DNA from: Acorus gramineus
Lineage: Eukaryota > Streptophyta > Magnoliopsida > Acorales > Acoraceae
NCBI GenBank assembly: GCA_030737835.1
Contig: CM060847.1
Span: 25,718,438-25,782,437, forward strand
Length of the DNA stretch: 64,000 nt
Direction: 5' to 3'
Position 1 is the stretch's first letter. Each line of letters begins with the position of its first letter. The position numbers were made by a program, and so were the translations under genes. Positions 33,555 to 46,000 of this stretch are shown one piece after another. The notes beneath the pieces were generated by a model that worked only from the letters and a program-made list of their open reading frames with translations, ran no database searches and was not told where the DNA came from.

Positions 33555-36500
33555 TGTTATATTTGTGTCACTTTTAACCTGCTGGTAACCGTTGGAGCAT
33601 TCTGGCAGTTTTTCGGTTTTTACCGGTTTTCGATCGGAACCGCTAATTTTTAGACTGTTAGCTATCGTCCTGAGCTAGAGGACTCCGATTGGAAATCTAA
33701 CTGCATATTTGGTGTCCTGGTGCCATTTTAGACCTCTCACAAAAATTTCATCGAATTCCGGCATCGTTTACAAAAATTTCACAGTTCCGGGGCGTATCCG
33801 GGTTTTTAAGTCGCGCTCTATTTAAATGGAATCTAAATCACCCCTACACTGTTCATCATCCCCGACCTTGAGCTCTCTCTCTCCTCTTCTCCGTTTTTCT
33901 TCTGTTTGAGCCCCCTACACCCCTCAAAATAAAAAACCCAAAGCACGAGAAGTGTAGATCGGGTCCCGATCTACACTCCGGTGTTTTCAAAACCCGATTC
34001 CGACGACTCTAGCCACCCCGACCTCCCCTCTCTCTCCTCTGTTTCGGGCCATTTCGAGGGCCGTGATAGATCGGGGCGTAAGAGAACCATTGGGAAAGGT
34101 TTCGGCGGGCGGAGAGCAACCGGGCTTCGCTCCCTCCCCTTGGTAAGATCTTTTTCTTCTCTTTTCTTGCATAGATGTATGCTAGGGAGGTGGATCTAGG
34201 GTTGGGTGGTGGTCGGAGGCGGTGGGTGGCCGTCGGGGGCAGTGGGAGGCGGTCGGAGGCCGTTGGAGGCTTTCGGATGGTGGTGGAGGTGCTCGAGCCG
34301 TGGCAGGCCTTGTCCTCGGGCGCAGGCAGCAGCGGCAGCGGCCCAGGCAGCGCGCAGGCTGGGCGCATGCGGGGATGCGCGCGGCGTGCGCGCGGGCGTG
34401 CGCGGGCGGCGTGCGCGCGGGCGTGCGCGGGTCTGGTGCGAGGGACTGGTCGTGCTGGGCGCGCGGGACGGGCTGGCAGTGCTGGCGTGCTCGGGCTGGA
34501 GGTCTCAAGCAGCGCAGCAGGCCGGGCGCGCGCGGGCGTGCGCGCGTGCGTGCGCATGGGCGTGCGCGCGGGCGTGCGGGGCGCGTGCTGGTCGTGCTGG
34601 GCGGCTGGTGCTGGGCGGAGGTGTGCGCGAGGTGCGGGTCGAGCAGGCGGGGTGTGCGCGAGGTGCTAGGCGTGCAGGCGAGGTGTGCGCGAGGCGCGGC
34701 AGGGCAGTGTGGTGCGTGCGCGAGGTGTGAGCCGAGTGCAGGGTGCGCGCGGAGGGCGCGGCGAGGCCGTGGTGGTGCGCGCGGGGCGCGGCGAGGCGCG
34801 GCGCGCGGGGGCGCGCGGGGTGCTCGCGGGCCGGCGCGAGGCGCGCGGGCGGAGGCGCGGCGGTGCACCCGGGCGGCCGGGTGGCCGTGCGGGTGGTTGC
34901 CGGCCGTGCGGGTAGTTGCCGGAGTGCTCGGGCTAGCGTGCGTGCGGGTCGTGTGCACGTTTGCCCGAGTGTTAGGTGTTTGTTGTGGGTTTTGGGGTAT
35001 TTATTTGAGTATTAAATAATATTTGTGGATTTATACTTACCAAGTAATACCCTGTCTTGCAGATCTCGACGGGCGGTCGCGCGACGACCCAGATACTGGT
35101 GAGTGGGACAATCCAACCCAGTAGAGAGGCGTTATACGCACTTGAGCGTATACCGACCTCTCCTGGGGCGTCATGGATTATATTAACCTGTAATAATATG
35201 TATTGCATGTGAGCATGATGAAAAATGTAGAATGCATGCTACCCTAGGCTTTTATGTTAGGGACTTGCACCCATAGGATAAGTGTAAGAGCCATGCAGCA
35301 TGTCCCCTGGTTTTCATGCTAGGAAACCCCGGCCTATGCATGCATCCTACTAGTTTATTTATTAAATTAAATGCTGGTATCTGTTAGATCGCATGCCTTA
35401 GGATAATATTATAGGGAGGAGCCTTGCGAGGTCAACGCTAAGACCCGTGTTAGGGTACTCCGTGTTCCTTGTTTGGTTGTCGGGATGTCCTGTATCGGGA
35501 CCTCGGGCTGCCCTCCCAAGGTTCTAGTCCCAATAATATTATATGTAATGATTGTATGATTGGTATAATTATTAGCATAGTTGGTGGATATTATAGGGGA
35601 GGGGCCTTGCAAGGACAGCGGTGAGACCCGGGTTAGGGTACTCCGTGTTCCTTGTTTGGTTGTCGGGGTATCCTATAACGGGAACTCACGCCGCCCTTCC
35701 GAGTTTCTTTCCCCCAATGATATTCCAGCCTTGCTGATTTTTGTACATGTTCCCGCATCTTGATGATGCACCTGGTTGAATTCAGAGGAATTCATGACAT
35801 TTGAGTTGTGATGAGATGTATTGTCGGCGGATCCGAGTGGATCATATGCGTATGGATAGGCTGTTCTGTTCCCTGCGTTGGATCCGGTAGAGGCTACCCC
35901 CAGCGTTAGAAAGGCCGTCCTTCGGAGGACCCACATCAGTAGGCACCTCCTGATTTGGTTTCGGACTGTGCTGAAGTTGTGGGTGGAGACCAAGCGGCCT
36001 ACGGAGTGGAGGGAGAGACTATCGGTGGACCAAGGGTGACCAACAGCCTAGTCAGTCCCAAAATCCTATGTCACCCGTTGAGGGTGAGGGTGAGGGTGTA
36101 GTGGGTTGGCGATGAGCGACCTACTGGATTTGTGAATAGTTGATTATCAGTCCCAATAGCCTATGTCACCCACTGATGGGTGAGGGTGAGGGTGTGGTGG
36201 TTCGGCGATGTACGAACCACTGGATTATGTTGTTATGTCTTGGAGATTGGATAAATAATGGAATTGTGGTAAATATTGTCTGTGTTGCATGGGTTGTGCT
36301 ATTCACTGAGCGTGTGGCTCACCCCTCGCACATGTTTTTCCCCAGTCGCCACTGAGCCTGAGCTGGAGCCGGAGCAGCAGTTGGAGCTTTCCGAGGGATT
36401 CCTTCAGTAGCGGAGCAGCGCCACGTTCCGCGAGTGCCAGAGGTTATCAGCATCCCTTCTTGACTGTATGTATTTGATTTCCGTGCTTGGCACGTGTTTG

Positions 36501-36575
36501 TATATGTTCAGTTGTATTTGTGTATATTGGCTCTCACAGGACAGATGATTGAGTATCGAGTCTGTAATATGGAGT
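33555..36575 (+). mobile_element. Nested long LTR, 3'-truncated
   Basis: Starts TGTTATATTTGTGTCAC at 33555 inside the preceding LTR and contains all family landmarks: TATTTAAA near 33820, the palindrome at 33951-33977, the putative intron 34143-35062, and the paired blocks containing TTCCTTGTTTGGTTGTCGGG (35409-35530 and 35588-35712). It runs to GAGTCTGTAATATGG near 36575, then jumps back to the GGGGGAGAGACTATCGG block of the outer LTR. About 190 bp of its own 3' end is missing. Confidence 0.7.
33951..33977. promoter_or_regulatory. 27-bp palindrome in the LTR leader
   Basis: Arms AGTGTAGATCGGG and CCCGATCTACACT are separated by one base. The same palindrome occurs at 18957-18983 and 30039-30065, and at 23704-23730 with one arm mismatch. 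It lies about 130 bp downstream of the TATA box in the copies where both are visible, so it would be in the RNA leader. Its role is unknown. Confidence 0.7.
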
Positions 36576-37213
36576 GGGGGAGAGACTATCGGTGGACCAA
36601 GGGTGATTAACAGCCTAGTCAGTCTCAAAAGACCATGTCACCAGTTTGAGGGTGAGGGTGAGGGTGTGGTGGGTCGACGATGTAGCGACCCACTGGATTG
36701 TGAAGTTACTGCCACTTAGAGGCTATGAATAATTTGAGGTTAATATGAATTGTGATGCATGGGTTGTGCTATTCACTGAGCGTGTGGCTCACCCCTCGCA
36801 TATATTTTTCTCCAATTATATCTGAGTCGAATCTGAAGGAGGAGCTCCCCAAGGCGCATCAGCAGTAGTGGAGCAGCGTCACGCTCTGAGTGTGAGAGGC
36901 CATTTAGCATCCCCCTTTGATTGTATGTATTGTATTCCGTGCTTGGGCACACGTTTGTATTATATTTGGATGTCGTTGTATATATATTGGCTCTCACAGG
37001 ACAGTTGATTATGTATCGAGTCTGTAATATGTCTTTGAATTACAGATTCAGTCTTTTAGCGTCCGCTATTTGTGTATATATCATGTCAGCTTCATTGTTG
37101 TCTGTGTTGTCATTTTGATGTTGTTTAGAGTATGTTATTGACCTCCTGTATAGACTGCTGATATCATATATACCATTGTCGCGCCTCGGGGACGGCCGCC
37201 CTGGGGCGTGACA
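36576..37213 (+). mobile_element. Long LTR inserted in Copia, 3' part
   Basis: A second, diverged copy of the LTR 3' region, repeating the CTCACCCCTCGCA and ATTGGCTCTCACAGGACAG blocks. It ends CCCTGGGGCGTGACA at 37213, followed by the GTGTT target duplication. Confidence 0.75.
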
Positions 37214-37583
37214 GTGTTAATCAAGTAAATATGCATGCGGACAATACAGAGGGCCGTGTAAAAGACATTTGGTTATAGCCTTTTCATTTAGTAGACATAA
37301 GGTTTTGTCTAACTAATGATACTTGATTTAAATGATAAAATGATATTGTAATTATGGAAGGGACTACTCTACTATAATGCAGTAGAACCGTCATAGTTTT
37401 TGTCATTGATTCCCTTGAATTGAGTTAAAGATACAGAATCATTGGAATTGTTTTTCAAAGCGCGCACATTCTTGTTTTTCAAATTTGATCAATTCAGTAC
37501 ATCATGTTTATTATTATATTATATATTTTTTATAAAATATTTTTTCAAAAGAGGATGTGTGTTATATGGGCCAAGTGGGAGAA
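37214..37583 (+). mobile_element. Copia 3' untranslated segment and polypurine tract
   Basis: Resumes after GTGTT with AATCAAGTAAATATGCATGC and ends AAGTGGGAGAA just before an LTR start, a typical Copia polypurine tract. It is the continuation of the pol fragment at 30463-31728. Confidence 0.7.
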
Positions 37584-38083
37584 TGTTGGAGATATAGATG
37601 AGTCAATTAAATATAAGGATTGTATCCCACTATTTTGAAAAGTAGTTATTGTGATTGAGGTTACTTTGACTATTTGTTACGGAGTGAGACACGTTTTCTT
37701 TCATCCGAATCTCTCACTTAAAGTGGCCCACACATCACACGGTTGAGAAGTACTGGATATGATTGTGATTCCATTTCTGTTAACTCACATCCCGGAATTA
37801 AGTGGGAGGAATCCGTAATAGGTGTGATTCCATAAAAATCTTATTACTGAGATTTGACCCCCCCTCTTAGCATATAAATGAGATTGGATCTCATTAGATA
37901 TCCCAAGTTAGAGAAGCTAAAGAGAGGAAGTCAAGTCTTCTTTTACCCTTTTATTTTTGTTGTTGCAGAGAAGTAAAAGATAGGAAAAGAAGAAGAGTTA
38001 GAGACAGATCGTGATCGACCTTCAATCATTCAGATTAAATATATCGATCCGTAAGTCTCCGATCCTGTGAATTTAGTCTAACA
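37584..38083 (+). mobile_element. Copia 3' LTR, 500 bp
   Basis: Runs from TGTTGGAGATATAGATGAG to TTTAGTCTAACA (TGTT...AACA). It follows a polypurine tract and contains a leader-like TATAAATGAGATTGGATCTC block near 37873. The 5' LTR and most of the body are absent from this window. Confidence 0.75.
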
Positions 38084-39006
38084 CAGTTGTGTATGTGTAG
38101 TTTTGTGTTGTATTGTTAATGATTTATTCGTAATCTAAAAAGAAATGGTGAAAGTGTTCTATTAGTTGCAAAGACACATAGGAGTATTCGCAATTTTTCT
38201 TTCTAAATTTAACATGATTGGCATTGTTTTCCAAAACACATGCGCATGGATAGAAGCAAGTAGTTTGTGGTAGTGATAATACTTCCTTCTTCTTGTTCGA
38301 TGCTCTCTTTGTTTGACTCCTATTTTTCTGAGAAAAGAATACAACTTTGATTAGAAAATACATAAACTTAGAAGAAATAAATACGATAGTCTGTGTAATG
38401 TACAAAGACTCTTCATCTATCATATATGCATATTTTCTAGAAAATTATTGTTAGCAAACCATAAACATAGAAGAAAAAATGTGATAGCATGTGTAATGTT
38501 GTTAAGAAAGAACGAATAAGAAAACATTTTATCAGATACCAATATCACAAGAAATATGCATACTCTGCATTTATATCATATGTCTCTTACCTAATTTTGT
38601 GGAAGCTATTATTTAGCCAAGAAAATTCTTGTAATCAATTTAAGTAATAAAACTTAAGGAAGCGTGACAAACAAAATAGTCATGTAGTAAGGAGGCTAAA
38701 TGTTTGAAATTTCATTTTCTACTCTTCAATTAATTGTCAGAGTTTAAATTTGTTGCAAACTTATAATGATGGATACATCAGAATGAGAGTATTTTCATGG
38801 GACTGACCAAGTGATTATATATGGAACCGGTGTGGATTAATTGAAGAAAGTGTGATTTATGTAAGTAAAATATTATACACATGCAAATATGTAAGTAGAT
38901 ATAAATTTAATTTAAAAACATATATGAGAAAGTGATTCTTGAATTCGAGCTCCAAAACTGGTATTTTTCAAAATATATTCATTTAACTTATTAAAAGCAT
39001 GTCCAT
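38084..39006. other. AT-rich spacer, left flank of the second CACTA
   Basis: No gene recognised. Positions 38815-39006 are a diverged copy of 46485-46680 and form the left half of the CACTA target site. Confidence 0.5.
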
Positions 39007-39029
39007 CACTACAACAAATTTGATCATTA

Positions 39030-39330
39030 GCTACGAACCTTTAGCTGCGAAATTAAATTTCGTAGCTAAAAGGAACTTTTACCTGCGAAATATTCATTCG
39101 TAGGGAATAGTTTTAACTTTCTCTACAAAATTTAATTCGCAAATGGTGTAACATTTCCCTGCGAGATAGTAATTTCGTAGCAAAAACTATGACCTTTAGC
39201 TGCAAAAAAGAATTTCGTAGCAAAAGATAAACTTTTGGCTTCCAAATATATGCTCGAAGCAGAAGAGCAAACTTTTAGCTGTGAAATAGTTAAAAAATCG
39301 TTAGCTACGAACCTTTGGATTTCGTTGCAA
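39030..39330. repeat. Left subterminal repeats of CACTA-2
   Basis: Repeated TTTCGTAGC, GCTACGAA and TAGCTGCGAAA motifs in both orientations. They match the array at 45600-46000 and support pairing of the two termini. Confidence 0.7.
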
Positions 39331-40839
39331 AATATTTAGGGATTTTCAAAAGATTTAATTTGTTATGAATCAAAATACACTGCATCACTATTAGACTAAG
39401 ATTTTTTTGACTATAAATTCTTCATATAATTTGGTTCCAAACATAAATAATAAAATTAAAACATTATTTATTACACTAGACAAAGAACGTGATCATTTTT
39501 TCATATATATTTTTCTTTATTTAGGTATGTATAAATAGAAAGAATGGATAAAAAATAGTATATTTGATATAGATTTATATTTTATTTTCCACAGTATAGT
39601 CCATCATCAAATTAGATGATTTGGTATATTAATTATGCTTGTAATTAAATATTTGAAATGACATTTTAATTTGGATCATGCATGTGTTTGATGAACTCAT
39701 TTCTAGAGGACATTATGTAATTGATTGAGGTTTATTGATATCTAAGTTGAGTATATTCATTTTGACATTACATACAATTCGTTTATTTTTGTCTTTAATG
39801 AGCCCAATGTTTCATTAGATTTTTAGTTATCACTTATATATATAATGTGTATCAATTAGGAGCAAACACAGACAATATATAACAAAAAATTATAAAAAAG
39901 CCAAACCCAAAGCCCAAACCAAATTTATTTATTTATTTATTGGAAATTGTGATTTGTATTTTTTAAATTGGGGAAATGTACAGAGAATCAAAACAAGCAT
40001 ACTTTATTTTGGAGATTGTACTAGAACATCAGAGAATCAAAACAAACCCATGTTTGTTTCGTGAATAAATGGGTGAAAAAGGGAAAATAAGCATTCTATA
40101 TTAAATTACCTTTCAGCGGTGGATGTTTATTCCAAACCAAATAAACACCGATTGTTTAACCGATTAGTGTTTTATTAGGAATCTTATATTTTTTTGAGGA
40201 ATCTTATATTAAATTACCTTTCAGATGATGAGGTGTACTTCAAGGGACTAGGATTTCATGACAATTCATGTAATTTTATTTCTGTAAAATGTGTTCTTCT
40301 AATTTGGATATGAAACTCATAATCCAGACTTTTCATCAAAATCTTAATTGCAGTACTATCACAACAATGCCAACAATATACCTCACAAGAAAATTCATAT
40401 ACAACTATTAGTAGACAAACAAACATCATTAATTTATTAAAAAATACTATAGAAAGCCATACAACTTTAATAGTACAAGAAAGTCATATTCCGATGATTT
40501 CAGTATTGATTATGTGGGGGGGTCCATTGACTATAGAGCGACAGAGTGATCGTATTATAATATATGCTTATGTTAATAAAGTATATGTTACGATATAATT
40601 TTTTTACATTTTTTATAAATGCATCAACACAATTCACTTTTTATAAATATACCTCATTACATTATGTATATTATCTTTAAAAAATTAAAAACATATGTAA
40701 ACTAGAATTGAGACTGAAAATGAAGTCCTACAAAAAATAAAAATAAATGAGAGACCCAACCCGACTCGTTCTGAAATAAAAACCCAAACAACCGATTCCA
40801 TATTTGAAATCCCTAATAACCTTAAAATCCCTAAAACCC

Positions 40840-41065
40840 AAACAACCCGACTCACACTCTCTTTGCCTCTCCAAACAAGCTTCATCCAAAATTCAGAGAG
40901 CTCGCAAAAACTGCATCAGGTGGAGTCACGCCGATCACCATCGCCTCAGCCTTGCCGCCTGCTCATCAGTCTCTTCGCCTTGCCGCCTTGATTCCTCTGC
41001 CTCGCCACCTTCACCGAATGACCTCGCCGCGAGGACTATTAGGAAGAACAGTTACGTTGAAAGGT
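40840..41065 (+). other. Leader/first-exon-like segment of CACTA-2
   Basis: This stretch is G+C-richer than its surroundings (CGCCTCAGCCTTGCCGCC) and ends with a donor-like AAAG/GTCTCTC at 41062. Short frames (about 100 codons, Ser/Arg-rich) match no family I know. By position it corresponds to the leader of CACTA-1. Confidence 0.4.
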
Positions 41066-41933
41066 CTCTCTCTTTCTCTCGATCTATATCTGCTTCTTCT
41101 ATTCTTTAATTGTGTTTTTGATCTGAGGCTTTTTAGATCTGTTGTGTTTTTTTAATGCTTATTGATCTGATCTGAGTTTTTTTTAGGGTTTGGTTATTGA
41201 TCTAAAGTTTTGTTTTGGTGTTTATTGATCTGAGTTTTTTTTTTTAGGGTTTGATCTCGAATTTTAAGGGTTTTATAGCAAACACTTAAAACAAAATATT
41301 AGGAAAAAAAATACATCGGGATTGATGATTCAATGTATGTTTTGGGCTTTGGTTGAATGGGGAGATTGAATGGGTTTTATTGAACTTTAGATTTTTTTTG
41401 GTTCAATATAAAGGGGGTGGGGCTGAAACAGAGGGGGAGCTTGTCATGGGGGGTCCAGAATCTGATCGCATACTTTTTTTCTCTTTCATTCTTACGAGGT
41501 TTGTATATACTTTGATTGGTTTTTTTCTCCCTCTGTTATACTTGTGCTTTGGGGGTGTACATGTAGAGGTATTGCAAACTCAGAGAGCCATTCTCTTCAA
41601 ACTTTCTTTAGTTGGGTGAAAGCTTTCTCACTTCCCTAGATATTGTGAAGAGTTTTGATTTATTAAATGTTCAACATGTTATGAAGTAGACCCATCATAT
41701 GAATCATTGTCTCTTACGAGGTTGATTCATCAAATGTTCAATATGTTTCTCTTTTGCTATCATGTGATTGTCTTTGAACATGTAGTTTTTTTTGTTTTTT
41801 ATCATGTGGTTACGTTAGTTTGAATTATGATTTTCATGTTGATATTTTTAGTCTTTGGAAGTTGGATGTCTCTCTTTCTGTCTTTTTTTTAATCCATTTT
41901 GTTAGATTAGGTGATGTGTAAATAGATTTTGCG

Positions 41934-41984
41934 ATGGAAAAGAGTTGGATGTTTATTCAGGATAGGAGGTCTGATGAGTTTCAG
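41934..41984 (+). pseudogene. Transposase-associated domain start, remnant
   Basis: Reads MEKSWMFIQDRRSDEFQ and stops at a donor-like GTTTGTG. The opening resembles that of CACTA-1 (MDKSWIDSQNR), as expected for the N-terminus of a plant tnp2 transposase. Nothing else of the protein is visible. Confidence 0.5.
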
Positions 41985-42493
41985 GTTTGTGTAGCTTTGT
42001 TCTTGGATGTTGCACATAATTTTCCAGCAGATAATAACTTATTCTTTAATTATACTTTTGTGTAATGCACTAGGCTTGAGCGAATTTATTCTTCTAGCTG
42101 ATTGAACTTCTCTTTAGGTGGATGTTAGATTATACAACAAGGTGATCTTTCCAAAAGTTTTTGATATGGTCAACACATGCTTGTAAATTATAGAATAGTT
42201 GTTTTTTTGTGTTTTTCTCGTCCCATGTGCCTTTGTCGTCCAGATGTGTATTACTTGTGTTCATTGTTACCATATTTTTTTTCTTGATTGTCTTCCATTT
42301 TCCTCGCTTTTGATGCACTAGTAGGAGGTACATGAACTAAGGTTGCATCTTTTGTAGATTGGGTTAGTTGGGTTGTGTTTGAGATACCGGCTTTATTTAC
42401 TTTTTACAGTCCTTTTATAGCATTATCTAATAATGTTAAACTTTGAGCTGTGGTTACGTTCATTGTAACATTTAATGCATCTTATTCTCAGCG

Positions 42494-42577
42494 CTAGCTA
42501 AAGACGCATTGACTTTGAAAGGCTATCTGGTCATTGGAGGTTACATGCCACTTGTGAATGATTCATATGGAAAGAAG
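42494..42577 (+). pseudogene. NMNAT: NMN adenylyltransferase (NMNAT) exon captured in CACTA-2
   Basis: The exon is preceded by TTCTCAG and followed by GTAATT. It reads LAKDALTLKGYLVIGGYMP then LVNDSYGKK, matching the plant NMNAT stretch with the KGY..(I/L)GGYMSPVND signature near the nucleotide-binding region. NMNAT makes NAD from NMN and ATP. Only this one exon is recognised. MP replaces the usual MS, so it has drifted or is a divergent paralogue. Confidence 0.7.
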
Positions 42578-43148
42578 GTAATTACCTGTTTTTTTTCTTT
42601 TTTTATCTCTGTTTTTATGGGAAGTTCAGTGTGTTTTTGGGTCTAATTAGGAAAAGGGTTGTTTCATGATTTCACCTCAACAAAGTCTCTTGTCAAGGTG
42701 AAAGAGACTTTGTTCCAAGTTTGTTCCTTTAAGTGAGCAGTTAACACTGAAAGTTAGGTTTACTGGTTTGTTTTCTGTTGATTATGCATTCGTGTTTTCA
42801 TGTTTGACCCAAATTCTATGTACCTATGCCTAACTATCCTCTTCTTTCAGCCTGTTAGGTAGACCTGGGGCTTTATTGAATTGTCTTTCAAGCTATTGAC
42901 TTCGTTGAGGTATGTTTATGACTTTATGCATCACATTATTTGTTTATCCAGTTTTAATTATTTCTTCAATGACATGAATCAAATTGTCTTCTGCTTGTTT
43001 AGAGACTATTTGATGTGTATTTTGTCTACTTAAAAAATGCTGAATATGGGAGCTACCATTTTACTATATCTAAAATTTTAATAAGAAGGATGACTCTTGA
43101 TCATTTTTCATGGCATATTTGGTACTTTTGCATATATACACTACAAGT

Positions 43149-44230
43149 AGTAGTAGAAGAAGAAGTTGTTGCTGATTCGTTTAGGATCATTGAATCGGTG
43201 CTTGTATATACACTACAAGAAAAGAAAAAAAACAATATCACTTGTATTCAAGACAAACTAATGTGGCATGTGCTGTTCTGGCTCTTTTAAGATATAGAAT
43301 CCTAGTCAATAAAATATGGCATGTGCTGCAAGATAGAACACAACAAGATAAAATATGATTCGCACAATATGCCCAGTCTTAACTTAGAATACTAGGTTAT
43401 GATGCTGTTCTGTATCTTTGAAATAGAACATGAATGTTTATAAACATTTTATGTATCACATGTGAGTTTAAAAAGTGTTTCTCAAATTCAATGCAGATTT
43501 TAAAAATATTCTCACCTCAAAATTATATGCAGTTATTTCATGAAAACTATACATAAACATATTGCACCTCCCCTTATTCTTCTTATTGCTATTATAATTA
43601 AGCTTATTGTTACCAATGTCATTATGTTACTGTTATTGTTAACTATAACATCAAGAATAACAATGATCATGTTTGTTTCCCATGCAACTTCTTCTGCCAT
43701 GACAGTCTCTTCATGGAAGGAATCCATCCTGAAAAAGCAAAATCCCTGTTCTTGTCACGTTCTGGGCGTCGTGGTGCGGACCATGCAAGATGGTTCACCA
43801 GGTCATCGACGAGGTCTCCAAGGAGCATGCAGGGAGGGTGAACATATGTGGTGTAGAGGCTATATTATGTCATCTACTATGTTTTTATTTTCTGACTTCT
43901 TCCCATGTTTCCATGGATGCAGATACTAATCATAGCGGGTATTCTCATATCTGGTAAGTTTGTATAACTACATTTATCTACATCAACAATTCTTGAATTC
44001 ATTAAAAAAAAGTAATAGTAGTAGAGAAGCTGTTAATATACTTCTCATATCTGGTAAAATTCAAAAAATATTTGTAGTAGTATCTTCTCATATCTGGTAA
44101 TATTCTTTTATATATCTGGTTGAATCTTGTCTACCATTCTCACAAAAAGTAAATGTGATGATAGAGAGTAGTAGTAGTAGAAGAAGAAGCTGTTGTTGGT
44201 TCATTTTGGATCACTAAACTTGTGCTTGTT
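43149..44230 (+). repeat. Direct repeat pair within CACTA-2
   Basis: The segment with TAGTAGTAGAAGAAGAAG and a following GGATCA..TGAA stretch occurs at about 43149-43206 and again at about 44170-44230. This brackets the thioredoxin exon. Confidence 0.5.
43706..43858 (+). pseudogene. Thioredoxin exon captured in CACTA-2, frameshifted
   Basis: Starts after GACAG with SSWKESIL. After an A-run indel (AAAAAGCAAAAT), the second frame reads [20 protein letters not shown] then [23 protein letters not shown] is the thioredoxin active site, and the pattern resembles plastid-type thioredoxins. The frameshift and the isolation of the exon argue against function. Confidence 0.8.
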
Positions 44231-45599
44231 TTGCATACATACATTGACTCATGTTTGATTGAAGAGGAAGTTCTCAAGAATTCTGAAGTAGAGTGGAACT
44301 TGGACATCCTTTAAGAATTAAGCTTTACTCTCTAGAGGTTCTTGAATAAAATATTTGACTTTAGAGTAGTGGAACAAAGGCCTACTCTTTTAGTGTTTTT
44401 ATAAGTTTGAATATAGGCTTTTGAATCCATCCCCTTCCTAATCTGCCAAAAAAAGTAAAAAAAAAAACAGAGTAAAGAAAACAAATCATCTCCAGCAAAA
44501 CCTCTCCTTTTCTTGAAGACAGTGGAGTCCACATATATTTCATGTGATAATAGAAAGACCAGCTAGCTTTCCAAAAGGAATTGTTTGCTTCATGACTATA
44601 CATTAAAAGGCATATGATGGCTAGTGTTTGAATTTCAATTCTATGCTATATATTTTCACTCATTCTCGTGTGTGCATTTTTAATAACATCACTAGCCTTC
44701 TTTCTGTAGGGTCTTTTATCAGCCAAGCAACGAATCCAACTGTGTGAGCTAGTTTGCAAAAGCTCATTCCATCATAATGTTAGATCCCTCGGAATAATCA
44801 ATAAAATTTTGACATACTGAGTCTATTTAACATGCTCATTTTTTTATTTAGTTTTTTTTTCCCTGAAGTTACGGCATTTCTTCATGCATAGCTTTGGTCG
44901 CATGTATGTGATGTCATCCTTGTTTGAAACCTTGGTGATTTTTTTTGCAGTAGAGTTTGAAGAGAATACAAGACAGCAGGAGCATGCAAGACATTATTTT
45001 ATGCGAGCCAGTGCAGGAGCATGCAAGACAGCAACATAAGCTGTGCATCCACAGCAGCAAAGGTTGGTGATTAAATTCTGATAATTACTTCACGCGTACT
45101 GAGCTTGTCACTAGCATTTTAACTCTTGATTTGTTCCAAAATTCACATGCCTGTTGATGAAAAGACCATTTAGACATTGAATGACTATCGCCAATCGTGA
45201 ATTGGAGCTTGTGAAACTTCATTGCGAATAAAAATCTCCACTTAGTTTTATAGATCGTGATAATGAAAATAACATGTTTGAATTATATAGATAGGTTTGT
45301 AAATGTCAATTTCCTCGAAATGGAAGTGGAGGATTGCTTATTGTCCATGATTTTTTTGATAAACTGAGAATAATGAAGAATTGTTGAAACTCACATGAAG
45401 GTCTTGCATAGAAATCTTTGTGATTAGATTTGGTGGAATTGCACATTAATAGTGTTTTTATTTATTATTATTGTCATCATTAAATATTTAATTAATTGTA
45501 ATATAAAAAAAAAATTAAAAAAAAAAGGTTTTTTCTACCAAATTGTGACCTTCCCCTGCAAAATATTTCATAGGGAAAGGTCAATTTTTTTTATTTAAT

Positions 45600-46000
45600 T
45601 TATATACATTTAGCTGCGAAATCATGTCGCAGCAAAATGTCACTTTTTGCTACGAAATTACATTTTCGTAGCAATATGTGACCTATTGCGATGAAATTGT
45701 TTAGTAGCAAATGGCGTCCATCGTTGTACAGGTAACCTTTTGCTGCGACGCGTAGTAAAAGAGGAGATTTTGCTGCGAAATCTATTTCGTCGCAAAAGGG
45801 TACCGTTTGCAACGAAATATTACCTTTTGTTACGAAAATATTTCGTAGCAAAAATTATCCTTTTGCTACGAATATTTAATTTCGCGGCAAAAGGTTTTCC
45901 CCGTACGAGGCAATTGCACCCGTAATAGCAACGGATGATTTCGTCGAGAAAGATCTTTTGCTGTGAAAAATAGGTTTTTTTTTTACGAAATGGTTCATAG
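45600..46000. repeat. Right subterminal repeats of CACTA-2
   Basis: Over a dozen GCTACGAAA / TTTCGTAGCAAA variants in both orientations. Short open frames here are made of this repeat and are not genes. Confidence 0.75.

Noticed and set aside
38124..38423. Minus-strand frame of 99 codons with a Lys/Arg-rich stretch
   Set aside because: No family resemblance, AT-rich context and no splice or promoter support.
43211..43224. CACTACAAGAAAAG string, a possible third CACTA terminus
   Set aside because: No subterminal motif array follows and no inverted partner with a 3-bp duplication was found; it lies inside CACTA-2 and may be chance or a tiny remnant.
43540..43929. 129-codon frame through the thioredoxin exon
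   Set aside because: Only its middle overlaps the exon, and in the wrong frame after the A-run; the meaningful reading is the frameshifted WCGPC exon.
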